Both the position numbers and the translations under genes were made by a program. Below, in pieces: positions 53,560 to 61,569 of a DNA stretch of 64,000 bases. Source of the stretch: Martinezella lusitana (GTDB lineage Bacteria; Pseudomonadota; Alphaproteobacteria; Rhizobiales; Rhizobiaceae); assembly GCF_014207095.1 (NCBI RefSeq), contig NZ_JACHBG010000006.1, positions 1-64,000 of the forward strand, read 5' to 3'. Under the pieces are notes generated by a model. That model had not been told where the DNA came from. It searched no databases and saw only the letters and a program-made list of their open reading frames with translations. Every line of letters starts with the position of its first letter. Positions within the stretch are counted from its first letter, which is position 1.

Positions 53560-54504
53560 ATGTCTCATGATGTATCGGTCGTCGGGCTCTATATTCTTGA
53601 CGTGCTTGGTCGGCCGGTCGATGCCATTCCGCCGGGCGGCAATGTCGAGTTCATCGACGAAATCAGGCTGACTGTTGCGGGCACGGCGGGTGGAACCGTT
53701 GTGGATCTCGCTAAGCTTGGTCTGAACTGCCTCGCTGTCGGCGCCGTTGGCGATGATGAGAAAGCCGATTTCGTGCTCGCGACACTTCAGCGCTTCGGCA
53801 TCGATACCGCGCAGATGCAGCGGCTGAAGGGCGTGCCGACGTCGTCGACCATTCTCAATATCCGCCGCAACGGCGATCGTCCCGCGCTTCATGCCCGTGG
53901 CGCGTCCGATCATTTCGAGATTGCCGATAGTGCCCTCGATGCGGTGCTGGCGCCGCCGATCATTCACCTGGGCGGTACAGGGTTGCTGGCAAAGCTTGAT
54001 GGCGAGCCAAGTCGCAAGTTGCTTGCCGAGGCCAAGGCGCGGGGGCGTACGACGACATTCGACCTGCTGGGAGCGAATGACGGCACGCTCGATCTGATCG
54101 CGCCTCTATTTCCGCATATCGACTATTTCATGCCCTCTATCGAAGAAGCGCGCCAGATTTCGGGGGCGTCGGATGTCGAGGGCGCCAGCCGCTTCTTCCT
54201 GGATCGTGGCGTCAAGCATTGCGTCTTCACGCTTGGCGGCGACGGCGTATGCTTTGCCGATGCTTCCGGCGAGATCGTACGGCAGCCGGCGTTCCAGATC
54301 GAGGTGGTGGACACAACGGGATGCGGCGACGCATTCGACGCTGGTTTCATCACCGCATTGCATCGCAAGATGGACCTGAAAACCGCTTTGAACTTCGCGC
54401 AGGCATCGGCCGCGCTTGTTGCGACGGGTCTAGGCTCGGATGCAGGCATCCGCTCGTTCGAAGATACGCTGGCGTTCATGAATACGGCGCCCATCAAGCG
54501 CTGA
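53560..54504 (+). CDS. PfkB-family carbohydrate kinase
   Basis: A 314-residue ribokinase-like kinase. The N-terminal substrate region is GGNVEFIDEIRLTVAGTAGGTVVDLAKLGL. The C-terminal signature DTTGCGDAFDAGFITAL contains the catalytic aspartate (D of GCGDAF) and anion hole. GGGAGG precedes the ATG, 71 bases behind the second permease. It should phosphorylate the imported sugar or its ketose form, giving the substrate for the class II aldolase encoded nearby. The sugar is unknown. Confidence 0.9.
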   Translation: MSHDVSVVGLYILDVLGRPVDAIPPGGNVEFIDEIRLTVAGTAGGTVVDLAKLGLNCLAVGAVGDDEKADFVLATLQRFGIDTAQMQRLKGVPTSSTILNIRRNGDRPALHARGASDHFEIADSALDAVLAPPIIHLGGTGLLAKLDGEPSRKLLAEAKARGRTTTFDLLGANDGTLDLIAPLFPHIDYFMPSIEEARQISGASDVEGASRFFLDRGVKHCVFTLGGDGVCFADASGEIVRQPAFQIEVVDTTGCGDAFDAGFITALHRKMDLKTALNFAQASAALVATGLGSDAGIRSFEDTLAFMNTAPIKR

Positions 54505-54518
54505 TCGAAGGCGGTGCG

Positions 54519-54544
54519 GGCCGGGTCTTCCGGCCCGGCCTTTT
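54519..54544 (+). terminator. Rho-independent terminator of the sugar operon
   Basis: GGCCGGG (54519-54525), loop, CCCGGCC (54534-54540), TTTT. It follows the kinase stop by 14 bases and ends against the stop codon of the convergent SorC gene. Confidence 0.85.
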
Positions 54545-55524
54545 CATTCGGCCAGCAGCTGCTCTGCGACCTCTATGTCGGTCACGAGATGAGTCGCATA
54601 TCCGCCGGCGAGAACGGCACGGATCGCGTCCACCTTCTGTGCGCCACCTGCGACGCAGAGCCTGCGCGGTAGGCTGCGCAGCCCATCCAGCTCTATACCG
54701 ATGACGCGCTTGTCGAAATCACGAACGATTTGCTTGCCATGCTGATCGAGGAAGCGGCAGATCAGCACCGCAACCGCGCCTTCCTGTGCATAGGCGTCGA
54801 TCTCTTCGTCGCTGGTCACATCGGCAAGGCGCATCGTGCTTTCAGCGGCAAGGCCGCCGACGCCGAAGACGATCATATCGGCCTTGCCGATCCGCTCGAA
54901 CTGGCGCTTGAGCACCGGTTCGCCCATCAAGGCATCGCGAAGTTCAGGTGTGCTCAGCACGGTAGGCGCCATCATGTTGACGCTGGCGGCACCCATGTTA
55001 CGGGCCATGATCGACGCACAAAGCTCCGCTGAAAATTCGCGAGTCCCGCTTGACGAGCCCGTCACCTGAACCACGGAAAGCCCCTCCAGCGGCCGGGGCA
55101 AGGCAATCGCGTCCGCAATCGCCAGAACGGTGCGTCCCCACGAAACGCAGATCGTATCCCCGGGCGAAACCATGCGCTCGATCAGCCGCGCTCCGCCCGC
55201 TCCCAGAGCTTTCAGGCGCGCATCCGGCGTGGCGGATTTTTCCGTCGGAATGACAAGCGCTTCCGCCAGGCTGAACTTGGCCGCCAGCTTGCGGGCTATA
55301 TTGGTGCGGGTGACGATTTCGGGGTTCATCAGGATCCTGACGACGCCCTTCTGCCGTGCCTCCTGCAGATAATTGACGATGGTGGCGCGCGAAACGCCGA
55401 TCATCGCCGCTATCTCATTCTGTGTGAGCTGGTTCTCGTAATAGAGCCAGGCCGCCCAGACGATGGCGTCGTCGAACTCTGCTGGGATGGCATGCGTAGA
55501 CGGCGTCAAATCGTCCGAGGTCAT
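54544..55524 (-). CDS. SorC/DeoR-type sugar-responsive transcriptional regulator
   Basis: A 326-residue regulator. The N-terminal HTH is at about 33-54 (LTQNEIAAMIGVSRATIVNYLQEA). The SorC C-terminal sugar-phosphate-binding domain follows (DTICVSWGRTVLAIADAI, VVQVTGSSSGTREFSAELCASIMA, VFGVGGLAAESTM, LCVAGGAQKVDAIRAVLAGGYATHLVTDI). LsrR and SorC are relatives that are released from DNA by a phosphorylated sugar. ATG 55524 has AGGAA at 7-base spacing and is preferred over an ATG 23 codons upstream, which would run into the operator. It sits between the kinase and aldolase genes and probably represses both units and itself. Confidence 0.9.
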   Translation of the reverse strand: MTSDDLTPSTHAIPAEFDDAIVWAAWLYYENQLTQNEIAAMIGVSRATIVNYLQEARQKGVVRILMNPEIVTRTNIARKLAAKFSLAEALVIPTEKSATPDARLKALGAGGARLIERMVSPGDTICVSWGRTVLAIADAIALPRPLEGLSVVQVTGSSSGTREFSAELCASIMARNMGAASVNMMAPTVLSTPELRDALMGEPVLKRQFERIGKADMIVFGVGGLAAESTMRLADVTSDEEIDAYAQEGAVAVLICRFLDQHGKQIVRDFDKRVIGIELDGLRSLPRRLCVAGGAQKVDAIRAVLAGGYATHLVTDIEVAEQLLAE

Positions 55525-55751
55525 ACTCGATTCCTGATGTCTGCGATGTGCCTGAGTTGCACAGAAAAAGCTTTTAATCAACAAGTCGCTCATTGATGTT
55601 GACGAATGTCAATCAATGGTGTCAATTGTTTCAGACGCGAGGGGGAACCTCTGGAAGTCTTTGTTATACCACAGGAAAATTAGGATTTTCTGTGAATGTA
55701 TCCTCATGTCTGCGTGCGGCGGCCGCAGCTTGTCAGCTAAGGAAATGGCAG
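55525..55751. promoter_or_regulatory. Divergent control region with SorC-type operator
   Basis: The gap between the SorC start and the aldolase/SDR start carries TGACGAATGTCA (55600-55611), extended as TTGACGAATGTCAATC. It is a near match to the palindrome upstream of the ABC operon. A further TGTCAATTG follows at 55621-55630. The site is placed to control both divergent promoters. Confidence 0.6.
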
Positions 55752-57809
55752 ATGAAATCTAAATGGTCAGAAGCGGACTTCGCTACGATTGTCGGCGCCT
55801 ATGAGAAAGCCGGGATCGGTCGCGATGTTGCCATTCGCACCTACACAACGCGCCTGCTTGGCTCTGAGCCCAAACTCGTGCTGCATGGCGGCGGCAACAC
55901 CTCGGTCAAGACGACGTTGGTCGATCATGACGGCAGCGCCGTTGAGGTGCTTTGTGTAAAGGGGAGCGGCTGGGATATGGGCAAGATCGAACCTGCCGGC
56001 TTGCCGGCGCTGCATCTTGAACCGTTGAAAGCCATGGTGAGGTACGAGTCCCTCTCGGACGACGACATGGTGATGTTGCAGCGTCGGCTCTTGCTTGATC
56101 CGGCGTCACCCAATCCGTCTGTCGAGGCCATCCTTCACGCCATTCTGCCTTTCAAGCATGTCGACCATACGCATGCGAATGCCATTGTGGCGCTGACCAA
56201 CCAGCCCCGCGGCGAGGAGATCATTCGAGAGCTTTTCCCGGAAATGATCATCGTGCCTTATGTTATGCCCGGCTTCGATCTGTCGAAGGCGTGTTTGAAG
56301 GCATTTTCCGCTCGGCCGGATGCGGCGGGAATGATCTTGCTGAAGCATGGTATCTTCACTTGGTCGGATGATCCGCGCGAAGCCTATGAGAATATGATCG
56401 CGGCGATCGATCGGGCCGAGAAGCGCATCGCGGAAGGACGGCCCCGTCCCTTCGGAACGGCAAGCGCCGGGCAGCCGGGCACGAACCTCGCGTCTGTTTC
56501 GGACATCGCCCCCATCCTGCGCGGTGCGATAGCGCTTCCCGGCAAGGGTGAGGGGCGTCCGCGTCGCTTTGTGATCGAGCATCGTTCGAACGATGATATT
56601 CTCGATTTCTGCGGTGCCCCCAATGTGGCCGATCTCGTTCGTCGCGGAAATGCGACGCCGGAGCATGTTATCCACATCAAGCGCTACGGCATTGCTCTTC
56701 CGCCGCCGAGGGCGGACGATATCGAAGGCTGGGTCGCAACGGTCAAGGCAGCAGTGGCCTCCTATGCCGCAGACTACAAAGCCTATTTCGAGCGCAACAA
56801 CGCCCGCGTCGGCGGCGGTAAGACGATGCTCGACCCCATGCCGCGCGTTTTCTATGTGGACGGTATCGGTCTGTTCGCCGCGGCTGCGACGCAGAAGTCG
56901 GCACGCATTTGCGCCGATGTTGCTGAAGCGACCATCGAGGTCATTCGTGGCGCCGAGGGTATTGACCGTTTCGAGGCGCTTTCGGAAGAAGATCTGTTCG
57001 ATATCGAATATTGGTCTCTGGAGCAGGTGAAGCTTAGCAAGCAGACGGAAAAGCCGCTGACGCGGCAGGTGGCGGCGGTGACGGGCGGCGCAGGCGGCCT
57101 TGGCCTTGCCATAGCCGCGCTTCTGAAAAGCCAGGGTGCTGAAGTTGCCTTGATCGATATCGACGGCGAACGGGTCGCAGCTGAGGCCAAACGCTTGGGC
57201 GCATTCGCTGTCGCGTGCGATTTGACGGATCCTTCAGCGGCGGAAAGCGCACTTGCCCGGATAGCCGCAGAGTTCGGCGGCGTCGATATCCTGGTGTCAA
57301 ATGCCGGCGCCGCTTTCCAGGGCGCGTTGACGGCGGTGGACGACGCCTTGTTCAAAGCAGCTTTCGACCTAAACTTCTGGAGCCACCATTATATCGCCCG
57401 TGCGGCGGTCAAGGTGATGCAGCGTCAGGGCACGGGCGGTTCGCTCGTCTTCAATGTCAGCAAGCAGGCCGTAAACCCGGGGCCGGACTTTGGCCCGTAT
57501 GGGACGTCGAAAGCGGCGCTGATGGCGCTGATGCGGCAATATGCACTGGAACATGCCGGCGACGGCATCACGGTCAACGCGGTCAATCCGGATCGGATAA
57601 GGACCGGGCTGATGACGGATGAAATGGTCGAGGAACGAGCGCGGGCGCGGGGTGTGACACCTGACGTCTATATGCGCGGCAACCTTTTGAAGCGCGAGGT
57701 GTCATCGGAAGATGTTGCCGAGGCCGTGCTGCATCTTGTCCAGGCGCGGACCTCTACCGGAGCAGTGATCACCGTCGACGGCGGCAATGTCGCCGCGATG
57801 ATGCGCTGA
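55752..57809 (+). CDS. Bifunctional class II aldolase / short-chain dehydrogenase
   Basis: A 685-residue fusion. Residues about 1-420 are a class II (zinc) aldolase/adducin domain with LVLHGGGNTSVKT, the metal ligands HTHANA (H139, H141) and LLKHGIFTW (about H199). Residues about 440-685 are a classical SDR with TGGAGGLGLAIA (about 444-455), SNAG, catalytic YGTSK (Y583, K587) and VNAVNPDRIRTG. It has the layout of the rhizobial RhaD-type protein of L-rhamnose use: cleavage of a ketose-1-phosphate to DHAP plus an aldehyde, which the SDR domain then oxidises or reduces. The usual rhamnose isomerase, mutarotase and FGGY kinase are missing, so another sugar is likely. ATG 55752 has AAGGAA at 7-base spacing. 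Confidence 0.88.
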   Translation: MKSKWSEADFATIVGAYEKAGIGRDVAIRTYTTRLLGSEPKLVLHGGGNTSVKTTLVDHDGSAVEVLCVKGSGWDMGKIEPAGLPALHLEPLKAMVRYESLSDDDMVMLQRRLLLDPASPNPSVEAILHAILPFKHVDHTHANAIVALTNQPRGEEIIRELFPEMIIVPYVMPGFDLSKACLKAFSARPDAAGMILLKHGIFTWSDDPREAYENMIAAIDRAEKRIAEGRPRPFGTASAGQPGTNLASVSDIAPILRGAIALPGKGEGRPRRFVIEHRSNDDILDFCGAPNVADLVRRGNATPEHVIHIKRYGIALPPPRADDIEGWVATVKAAVASYAADYKAYFERNNARVGGGKTMLDPMPRVFYVDGIGLFAAAATQKSARICADVAEATIEVIRGAEGIDRFEALSEEDLFDIEYWSLEQVKLSKQTEKPLTRQVAAVTGGAGGLGLAIAALLKSQGAEVALIDIDGERVAAEAKRLGAFAVACDLTDPSAAESALARIAAEFGGVDILVSNAGAAFQGALTAVDDALFKAAFDLNFWSHHYIARAAVKVMQRQGTGGSLVFNVSKQAVNPGPDFGPYGTSKAALMALMRQYALEHAGDGITVNAVNPDRIRTGLMTDEMVEERARARGVTPDVYMRGNLLKREVSSEDVAEAVLHLVQARTSTGAVITVDGGNVAAMMR

Positions 57810-57842
57810 TATCGCCGAAGGCCGCGTCCAAGTGATGCAGAT

Positions 57843-57872
57843 GAGCCGCCGGGCACGATTGCGCGGCGGCTC
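57843..57872. terminator. Hairpin between convergent aldolase/SDR and phnM genes
   Basis: GAGCCGCC (57843-57850) and GGCGGCTC (57865-57872) form a perfect 8-bp stem with a 14-base loop in the 111-base convergent gap. There is no T run, so it is a candidate bidirectional 3'-end structure only. Confidence 0.45.
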
Positions 57873-57920
57873 ACAACAATGACATTTGACGGCGGATTCT
57901 TGCCGATCAACTATTTGAGG

Positions 57921-59084
57921 TCAGGCGCCCACTAGGCTCCTCACCGAGCCGTCGGACCAGACCGTCCGTCCACCCCGGATCGCGCTGCGCAGGCGCGGTA
58001 CCCGACCGCGTTCCGCAATCACCAGATCGGCGCGCATCCCCTTGGCGATGCTGCCGCGATCATGAAGGCCCAGTGCTTTTGCCGGATTTGCGCTTGCCAA
58101 TGCGACCGAAGCGGCAAGGCCGCCCTCGCCGATTTCTGCCAGGGCAATGACTGCGGGCAGAATGGCGGAGGGGTGATAGTCGCTCGCCAGTATATCCAGC
58201 ACGCCGGCTTCGTAGGCCTCGCGGGCCGAAAGATTGCCGGAATAGGACAGTCCTCGCAGCGCATTTGGCGCGCCCATGGCGGTCGCCAATCCCAAACGCT
58301 TGGCTTCCGCGGCTGCAGCGACGTTGATTGGAAACTCGCTGATCGCGGCGCCGAGGCCGTGCAGAAGCACCACCTTCTCGGTGGTATCGTCATCGTGGGA
58401 CGCGAGCACGACATCACTCTGCCGCGCCAGCTCCGCCAGCCCGTTGATGATATCCATGCTGTCGCCGTGCTCGGAGCGGGCGGCCATGCGTTGCTTGACC
58501 AGTTCCGCCGCCTGGGTCTCGCTGATCTTCCGTGCTTTGGCGGTGTTGGCGATATGCAATTCTATATCGCGATATTGTCCCTGGCCCGGTGTGTGGTCCA
58601 TGAGTGAAATCAAGTGGAGCGCCCCGGCATCGATCAAGGCTCTCGCCTCCTCAACGGCGGGCAGGAAGGTCACTTCGAAACGACCATGGACCCGATGGTC
58701 TATCAGCAACTCGTCCCGCATGGCGGCGAGTGTCTCTATCATCGCGCGGGTGTTGGCTACCGAGCGGACATGGCCATAGGTGGCCGGCGTGAAGGCAACC
58801 GCGGCATAGGCCGTCGTGACGCCGCAGGCGGCAAGTTTCTTGTCGAGATCGTACACGCCGAGCTCGATCGGCATGCGGACGTTGACGCGAGGCTCGACGT
58901 CTTTCTCGATCATATCGCCATGCATGTCGACGAAACCGGGAAGTAGAAGCCGGCCGCGGCCATCTATCTCGGCCTCTTCGACCGGCCTTTCGCTGATGTC
59001 AGCAATCAGCCCATCCTCGATCCTGACGGCGCCACGCTCGATAACGCGATCCTGCAATACAATCTCAAAATTACTCAACCACAT
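57921..59084 (-). CDS. phnM: PhnM-like alpha-D-ribose 1-methylphosphonate 5-triphosphate diphosphatase
   Basis: A 387-residue amidohydrolase-superfamily enzyme. Metal-site motifs: LLPGFVDMHGDMIEKDVEPR, SLMDHTPGQGQY, VLASHDDDT and ILASDYHPSAILPAV. The first motif differs from the E. coli form (HTDNLDKFFTPRP), while the later ones are well kept. Canonical PhnM removes pyrophosphate from ribose-1-methylphosphonate-5-triphosphate before C-P cleavage. It is the last gene of the phnGHIJKLM operon and overlaps phnL by 14 bases. Because PhnJ in this operon is atypical, the true substrate may differ. Confidence 0.88.
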   Translation of the reverse strand: MWLSNFEIVLQDRVIERGAVRIEDGLIADISERPVEEAEIDGRGRLLLPGFVDMHGDMIEKDVEPRVNVRMPIELGVYDLDKKLAACGVTTAYAAVAFTPATYGHVRSVANTRAMIETLAAMRDELLIDHRVHGRFEVTFLPAVEEARALIDAGALHLISLMDHTPGQGQYRDIELHIANTAKARKISETQAAELVKQRMAARSEHGDSMDIINGLAELARQSDVVLASHDDDTTEKVVLLHGLGAAISEFPINVAAAAEAKRLGLATAMGAPNALRGLSYSGNLSAREAYEAGVLDILASDYHPSAILPAVIALAEIGEGGLAASVALASANPAKALGLHDRGSIAKGMRADLVIAERGRVPRLRSAIRGGRTVWSDGSVRSLVGA

Positions 59085-59817
59085 CGTCTTGCTCGTCCTC
59101 GATCTTGATGGCTTCCAGATGCAATTCTCGGTCGATCAAAGCCCTTACATCGTCCGGGTGGTGAAAGACACCGATCATCGCAACGCCGGATGCCTTGAGC
59201 TGTGCCAATCTCTCCACCAGTGCGCGGCGGGCGGCATGGTCGAGCGATGCCGTCGGTTCGTCGAGCAGCAGCAGGCGCTGCGGCAGGATGAGAGCGCGCG
59301 CAAGATTGACTTTCTGCTGCTCGCCACCGGAGAAGGTCGAGGGATAGGCCGACCAAAGCTGTCTTTTCACGCCGAAGGCATCGAGCCAACGTCGGGCTTC
59401 GGCCAAAGCTTCGCCATGCGCCCTGCCGGCAAGTCTCAGCGGCTCGGCGACGATCTCTTCGGCCGCAACGCGCGGGCGGGCGTTGAGGAACTGCGTGACG
59501 AAGCCGATCTCCCGACGTCGTAGTACTGCAATATCGACGTCGGCAGCGGTCGCAAGATCGATGATGCCTTCCTGCGTGTGATAATAGACGTGGCCCGCGC
59601 GCGGCAGGTAGGAGCGATAGAGCGTACGCAGCAGCGTCGATTTGCCCGCACCGTTCTCGCCCTTCAGCAGAATGAACTCACCCGCATTCAGCTCGAAATC
59701 GATATTCTCGAAGGCGAACAGCGTGCGCTTGAGGTGATGCATCTCGAACTGCTTCGAAAGGCCTTCGACGCGCAGCACCGTCGGTTTGGTCTGACGGGCG
59801 GAAACCTGGATATTCAT
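59071..59817 (-). CDS. phnL: PhnL-like ABC-type ATPase of the C-P lyase complex
   Basis: A 248-residue ATPase: Walker A GENGAGKST, FVTQFLNARPRVAAEEIVAEPL, signature FSGGEQQKVNLARAL and Walker B LLLLDEPTASLD, with FHHPDD as the switch region. The segment HLKRTLFAFENIDFELNAGE is PhnL-like. GGGAAAG before ATG 59817 decides the start. PhnK and PhnL attach to the PhnGHIJ core in canonical systems and are needed for phosphonate use, although they are not membrane transporters. It lies 13 bases after phnK. Confidence 0.9.
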   Translation of the reverse strand: MNIQVSARQTKPTVLRVEGLSKQFEMHHLKRTLFAFENIDFELNAGEFILLKGENGAGKSTLLRTLYRSYLPRAGHVYYHTQEGIIDLATAADVDIAVLRRREIGFVTQFLNARPRVAAEEIVAEPLRLAGRAHGEALAEARRWLDAFGVKRQLWSAYPSTFSGGEQQKVNLARALILPQRLLLLDEPTASLDHAARRALVERLAQLKASGVAMIGVFHHPDDVRALIDRELHLEAIKIEDEQDDVVE

Positions 59818-59830
59818 CTTTCTTTCCCTG

Positions 59831-60658
59831 TCAAAGCTTGGCGTGAACGAGCTGTTGCGTATAGGCGTGCTGCGGATCCTGGAAGATCTGGTCGGCGAGA
59901 CCCTGTTCCACGACCATGCCACGGCGCATGACCATAACCCGGTCTGCCATCGTACGGATGACACCAAGATCATGCGATACCAACACCATGGTAATGGAAC
60001 GCTCGCGCTGCAGCCGCTTCAGCGTATCGAGAACCAGCGCCTGAACGCTGACATCGAGGCCGGTCGTCGGCTCGTCGAGCAGCAGAACGGCCGGTTCGAG
60101 CGCAATCGCCTTGGCGAGCTGCACGCGTTGCTGCATGCCGCCGGATAACTCGTTCGGCCTGGCATCCATACGCTCGATCGGAAACTCGGAGGCGTTGAGC
60201 GACTGGCGCGCTCGGTCGCGCAGCTCTGCGAAGTTGCGATTGCCGGCGATCAGCAATCGCTCAGCCACGTTGCCGCTGCTAGTATGGTTCATCAGCAGGC
60301 CAAGATGCGGATTCTGGTAGACGATGCCGATATGATGGGCGCGCAGCATTCGCCGCTCGAAGCGATCGAGCGTGAAGAGGTTACGGCCCTCCTGGCCGGG
60401 AAGGGCGAGATTGTAAGTGCCGGTATCCGGCGTATCCTCAAGGTTCATCATTCTCAGAAGGGTCGACTTGCCAGAGCCGGATTCGCCAACGATGCCAAGG
60501 ACTTCGCCCGGATAGACCGTAACGTCGACGCCGCCGAGTGCCGTGACGTCACCATAGTTGCGGGCAATGTCGCGCATGGTCAGGATGGGCTGCGCCATCA
60601 TCAGTCGGGGCGGCTGGCGGGTCAACTCTGTTGATTGAGTGGGATCAAGCGCGACCAT
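59831..60658 (-). CDS. phnK: PhnK-like ABC-type ATPase of the C-P lyase complex
   Basis: A 275-residue ATPase close to the oligopeptide-transporter type: Walker A GESGSGKST, YQNPHLGLLMNHTSSGNVAERLL, signature LSGGMQQRVQLAKAI, Walker B VLLLDEPTTGLD and SHDLGVIRTMADRVMVM. The ATG at 60658 lies in the phnJ stop (TGATG); an internal ATG about 20 codons later is possible and would give the usual family length. PhnK binds the PhnJ surface in known complexes, so its retention suggests that a PhnGHIJK assembly still forms. Confidence 0.9.
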   Translation of the reverse strand: MVALDPTQSTELTRQPPRLMMAQPILTMRDIARNYGDVTALGGVDVTVYPGEVLGIVGESGSGKSTLLRMMNLEDTPDTGTYNLALPGQEGRNLFTLDRFERRMLRAHHIGIVYQNPHLGLLMNHTSSGNVAERLLIAGNRNFAELRDRARQSLNASEFPIERMDARPNELSGGMQQRVQLAKAIALEPAVLLLDEPTTGLDVSVQALVLDTLKRLQRERSITMVLVSHDLGVIRTMADRVMVMRRGMVVEQGLADQIFQDPQHAYTQQLVHAKL

Positions 60659-61569
60659 CAGTCCATCTTTCCATTATTGTACCATGTTTCGCCGATCGCG
60701 ACCGGTTCTGCTTCCGATTTTCGGATGTGCTTGACGCCGAAGTGGCTGTCGGACAGCTCGTATTGCGAAGAGCCGTCGTCCTGCGGAAGCTCATTCATGA
60801 AGAAGCCTGTGACATTGCTGCGGTAGCAGGTCTTGTCCTGGTGATCTTCGACGCGGTAGGGCACATCGTCGAAGACAAGCGGTTCGACGCTTGTATAGGG
60901 CGGCACGGCAAAGATGCGCTTTTCGCGCCCGGCCGACAGGATCGTCAGATGATCAGCCTGATTGAGTTTCGGCACGTCCCAGCGCGGAATGGGCGACGGC
61001 GTCATGACGTGACGGCGGTTGACCATGCTCGGATAGCTCGATCCCTGCATGATACGCCCCGATTTCACGAGCTGTTCGTAGAGCACGAGCCATAGTTGCC
61101 CGTAATCGGCATCGCCATGCATTTCGCGGGCGACGGACAGGTCCGGCTGAACGGCGCGCAACGGTTCCGGGTCCGGAACCTGCAGCACGAGGATCTGGTC
61201 TTCGCGTAGTTTTTCTTCCGGGATGCGGTGGCGGGACTGGATGATGGTGGCCGCCATCGTGTCTTCGGTCTCGACCGCTCCGCCAACGCGCCCAACGAAT
61301 TTGCGGATGCTGCTGGCATTGACGGAATCGTCGGACCCCTGGTCGATGACTTTGACCACAGAGGTCGGCTTTAGAAGTGTCAACGTCACCTGCAGGCCGC
61401 CGGTTCCCCAGCCGCGGGCAATCGGCACCTCGCGGCTGGCATAGGGCACCTGATAGCCAGGCACCGCAATCGCTTTTAGAATACGGCGGCGCATTTCGCG
61501 CTTGGCGGATTCATCGAGAAAGCCGTAGTTGAAAGCCACCCAAGGCTTCGTGAGCTCCTGAAGCTTCAT
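60658..61569 (-). CDS. phnJ: PhnJ homologue lacking the Fe-S and catalytic cysteines
   Basis: A 303-residue protein clearly homologous to C-P lyase PhnJ over its full length: FNYGFLDESAKREMRRRILKA, AVPGYQVPYASREVP with the radical glycine (G38, E. coli G32), GWGTGGLQ, KVIDQGSDDSVNASSIR, IIQSRHRIPE, GAGREKRIFAVPP-like SAGREKRIFAVPPYT and FDDVPYRV. In canonical PhnJ three cysteines bind a [4Fe-4S] cluster and a fourth carries the thiyl radical. Gap-free alignment from FDD puts T247, R250, L272 and G278 at these four positions, and the whole protein has a single cysteine (C248). Radical-SAM chemistry therefore looks impossible without another cluster. ATGA overlap with phnI. Confidence 0.9.
   Translation of the reverse strand: MKLQELTKPWVAFNYGFLDESAKREMRRRILKAIAVPGYQVPYASREVPIARGWGTGGLQVTLTLLKPTSVVKVIDQGSDDSVNASSIRKFVGRVGGAVETEDTMAATIIQSRHRIPEEKLREDQILVLQVPDPEPLRAVQPDLSVAREMHGDADYGQLWLVLYEQLVKSGRIMQGSSYPSMVNRRHVMTPSPIPRWDVPKLNQADHLTILSAGREKRIFAVPPYTSVEPLVFDDVPYRVEDHQDKTCYRSNVTGFFMNELPQDDGSSQYELSDSHFGVKHIRKSEAEPVAIGETWYNNGKMD

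Noticed and set aside
55752..57809. Naming the fusion RhaD and the locus L-rhamnose catabolism
   Set aside because: The domain layout fits, but the isomerase, mutarotase and rhamnulokinase partners are not present.
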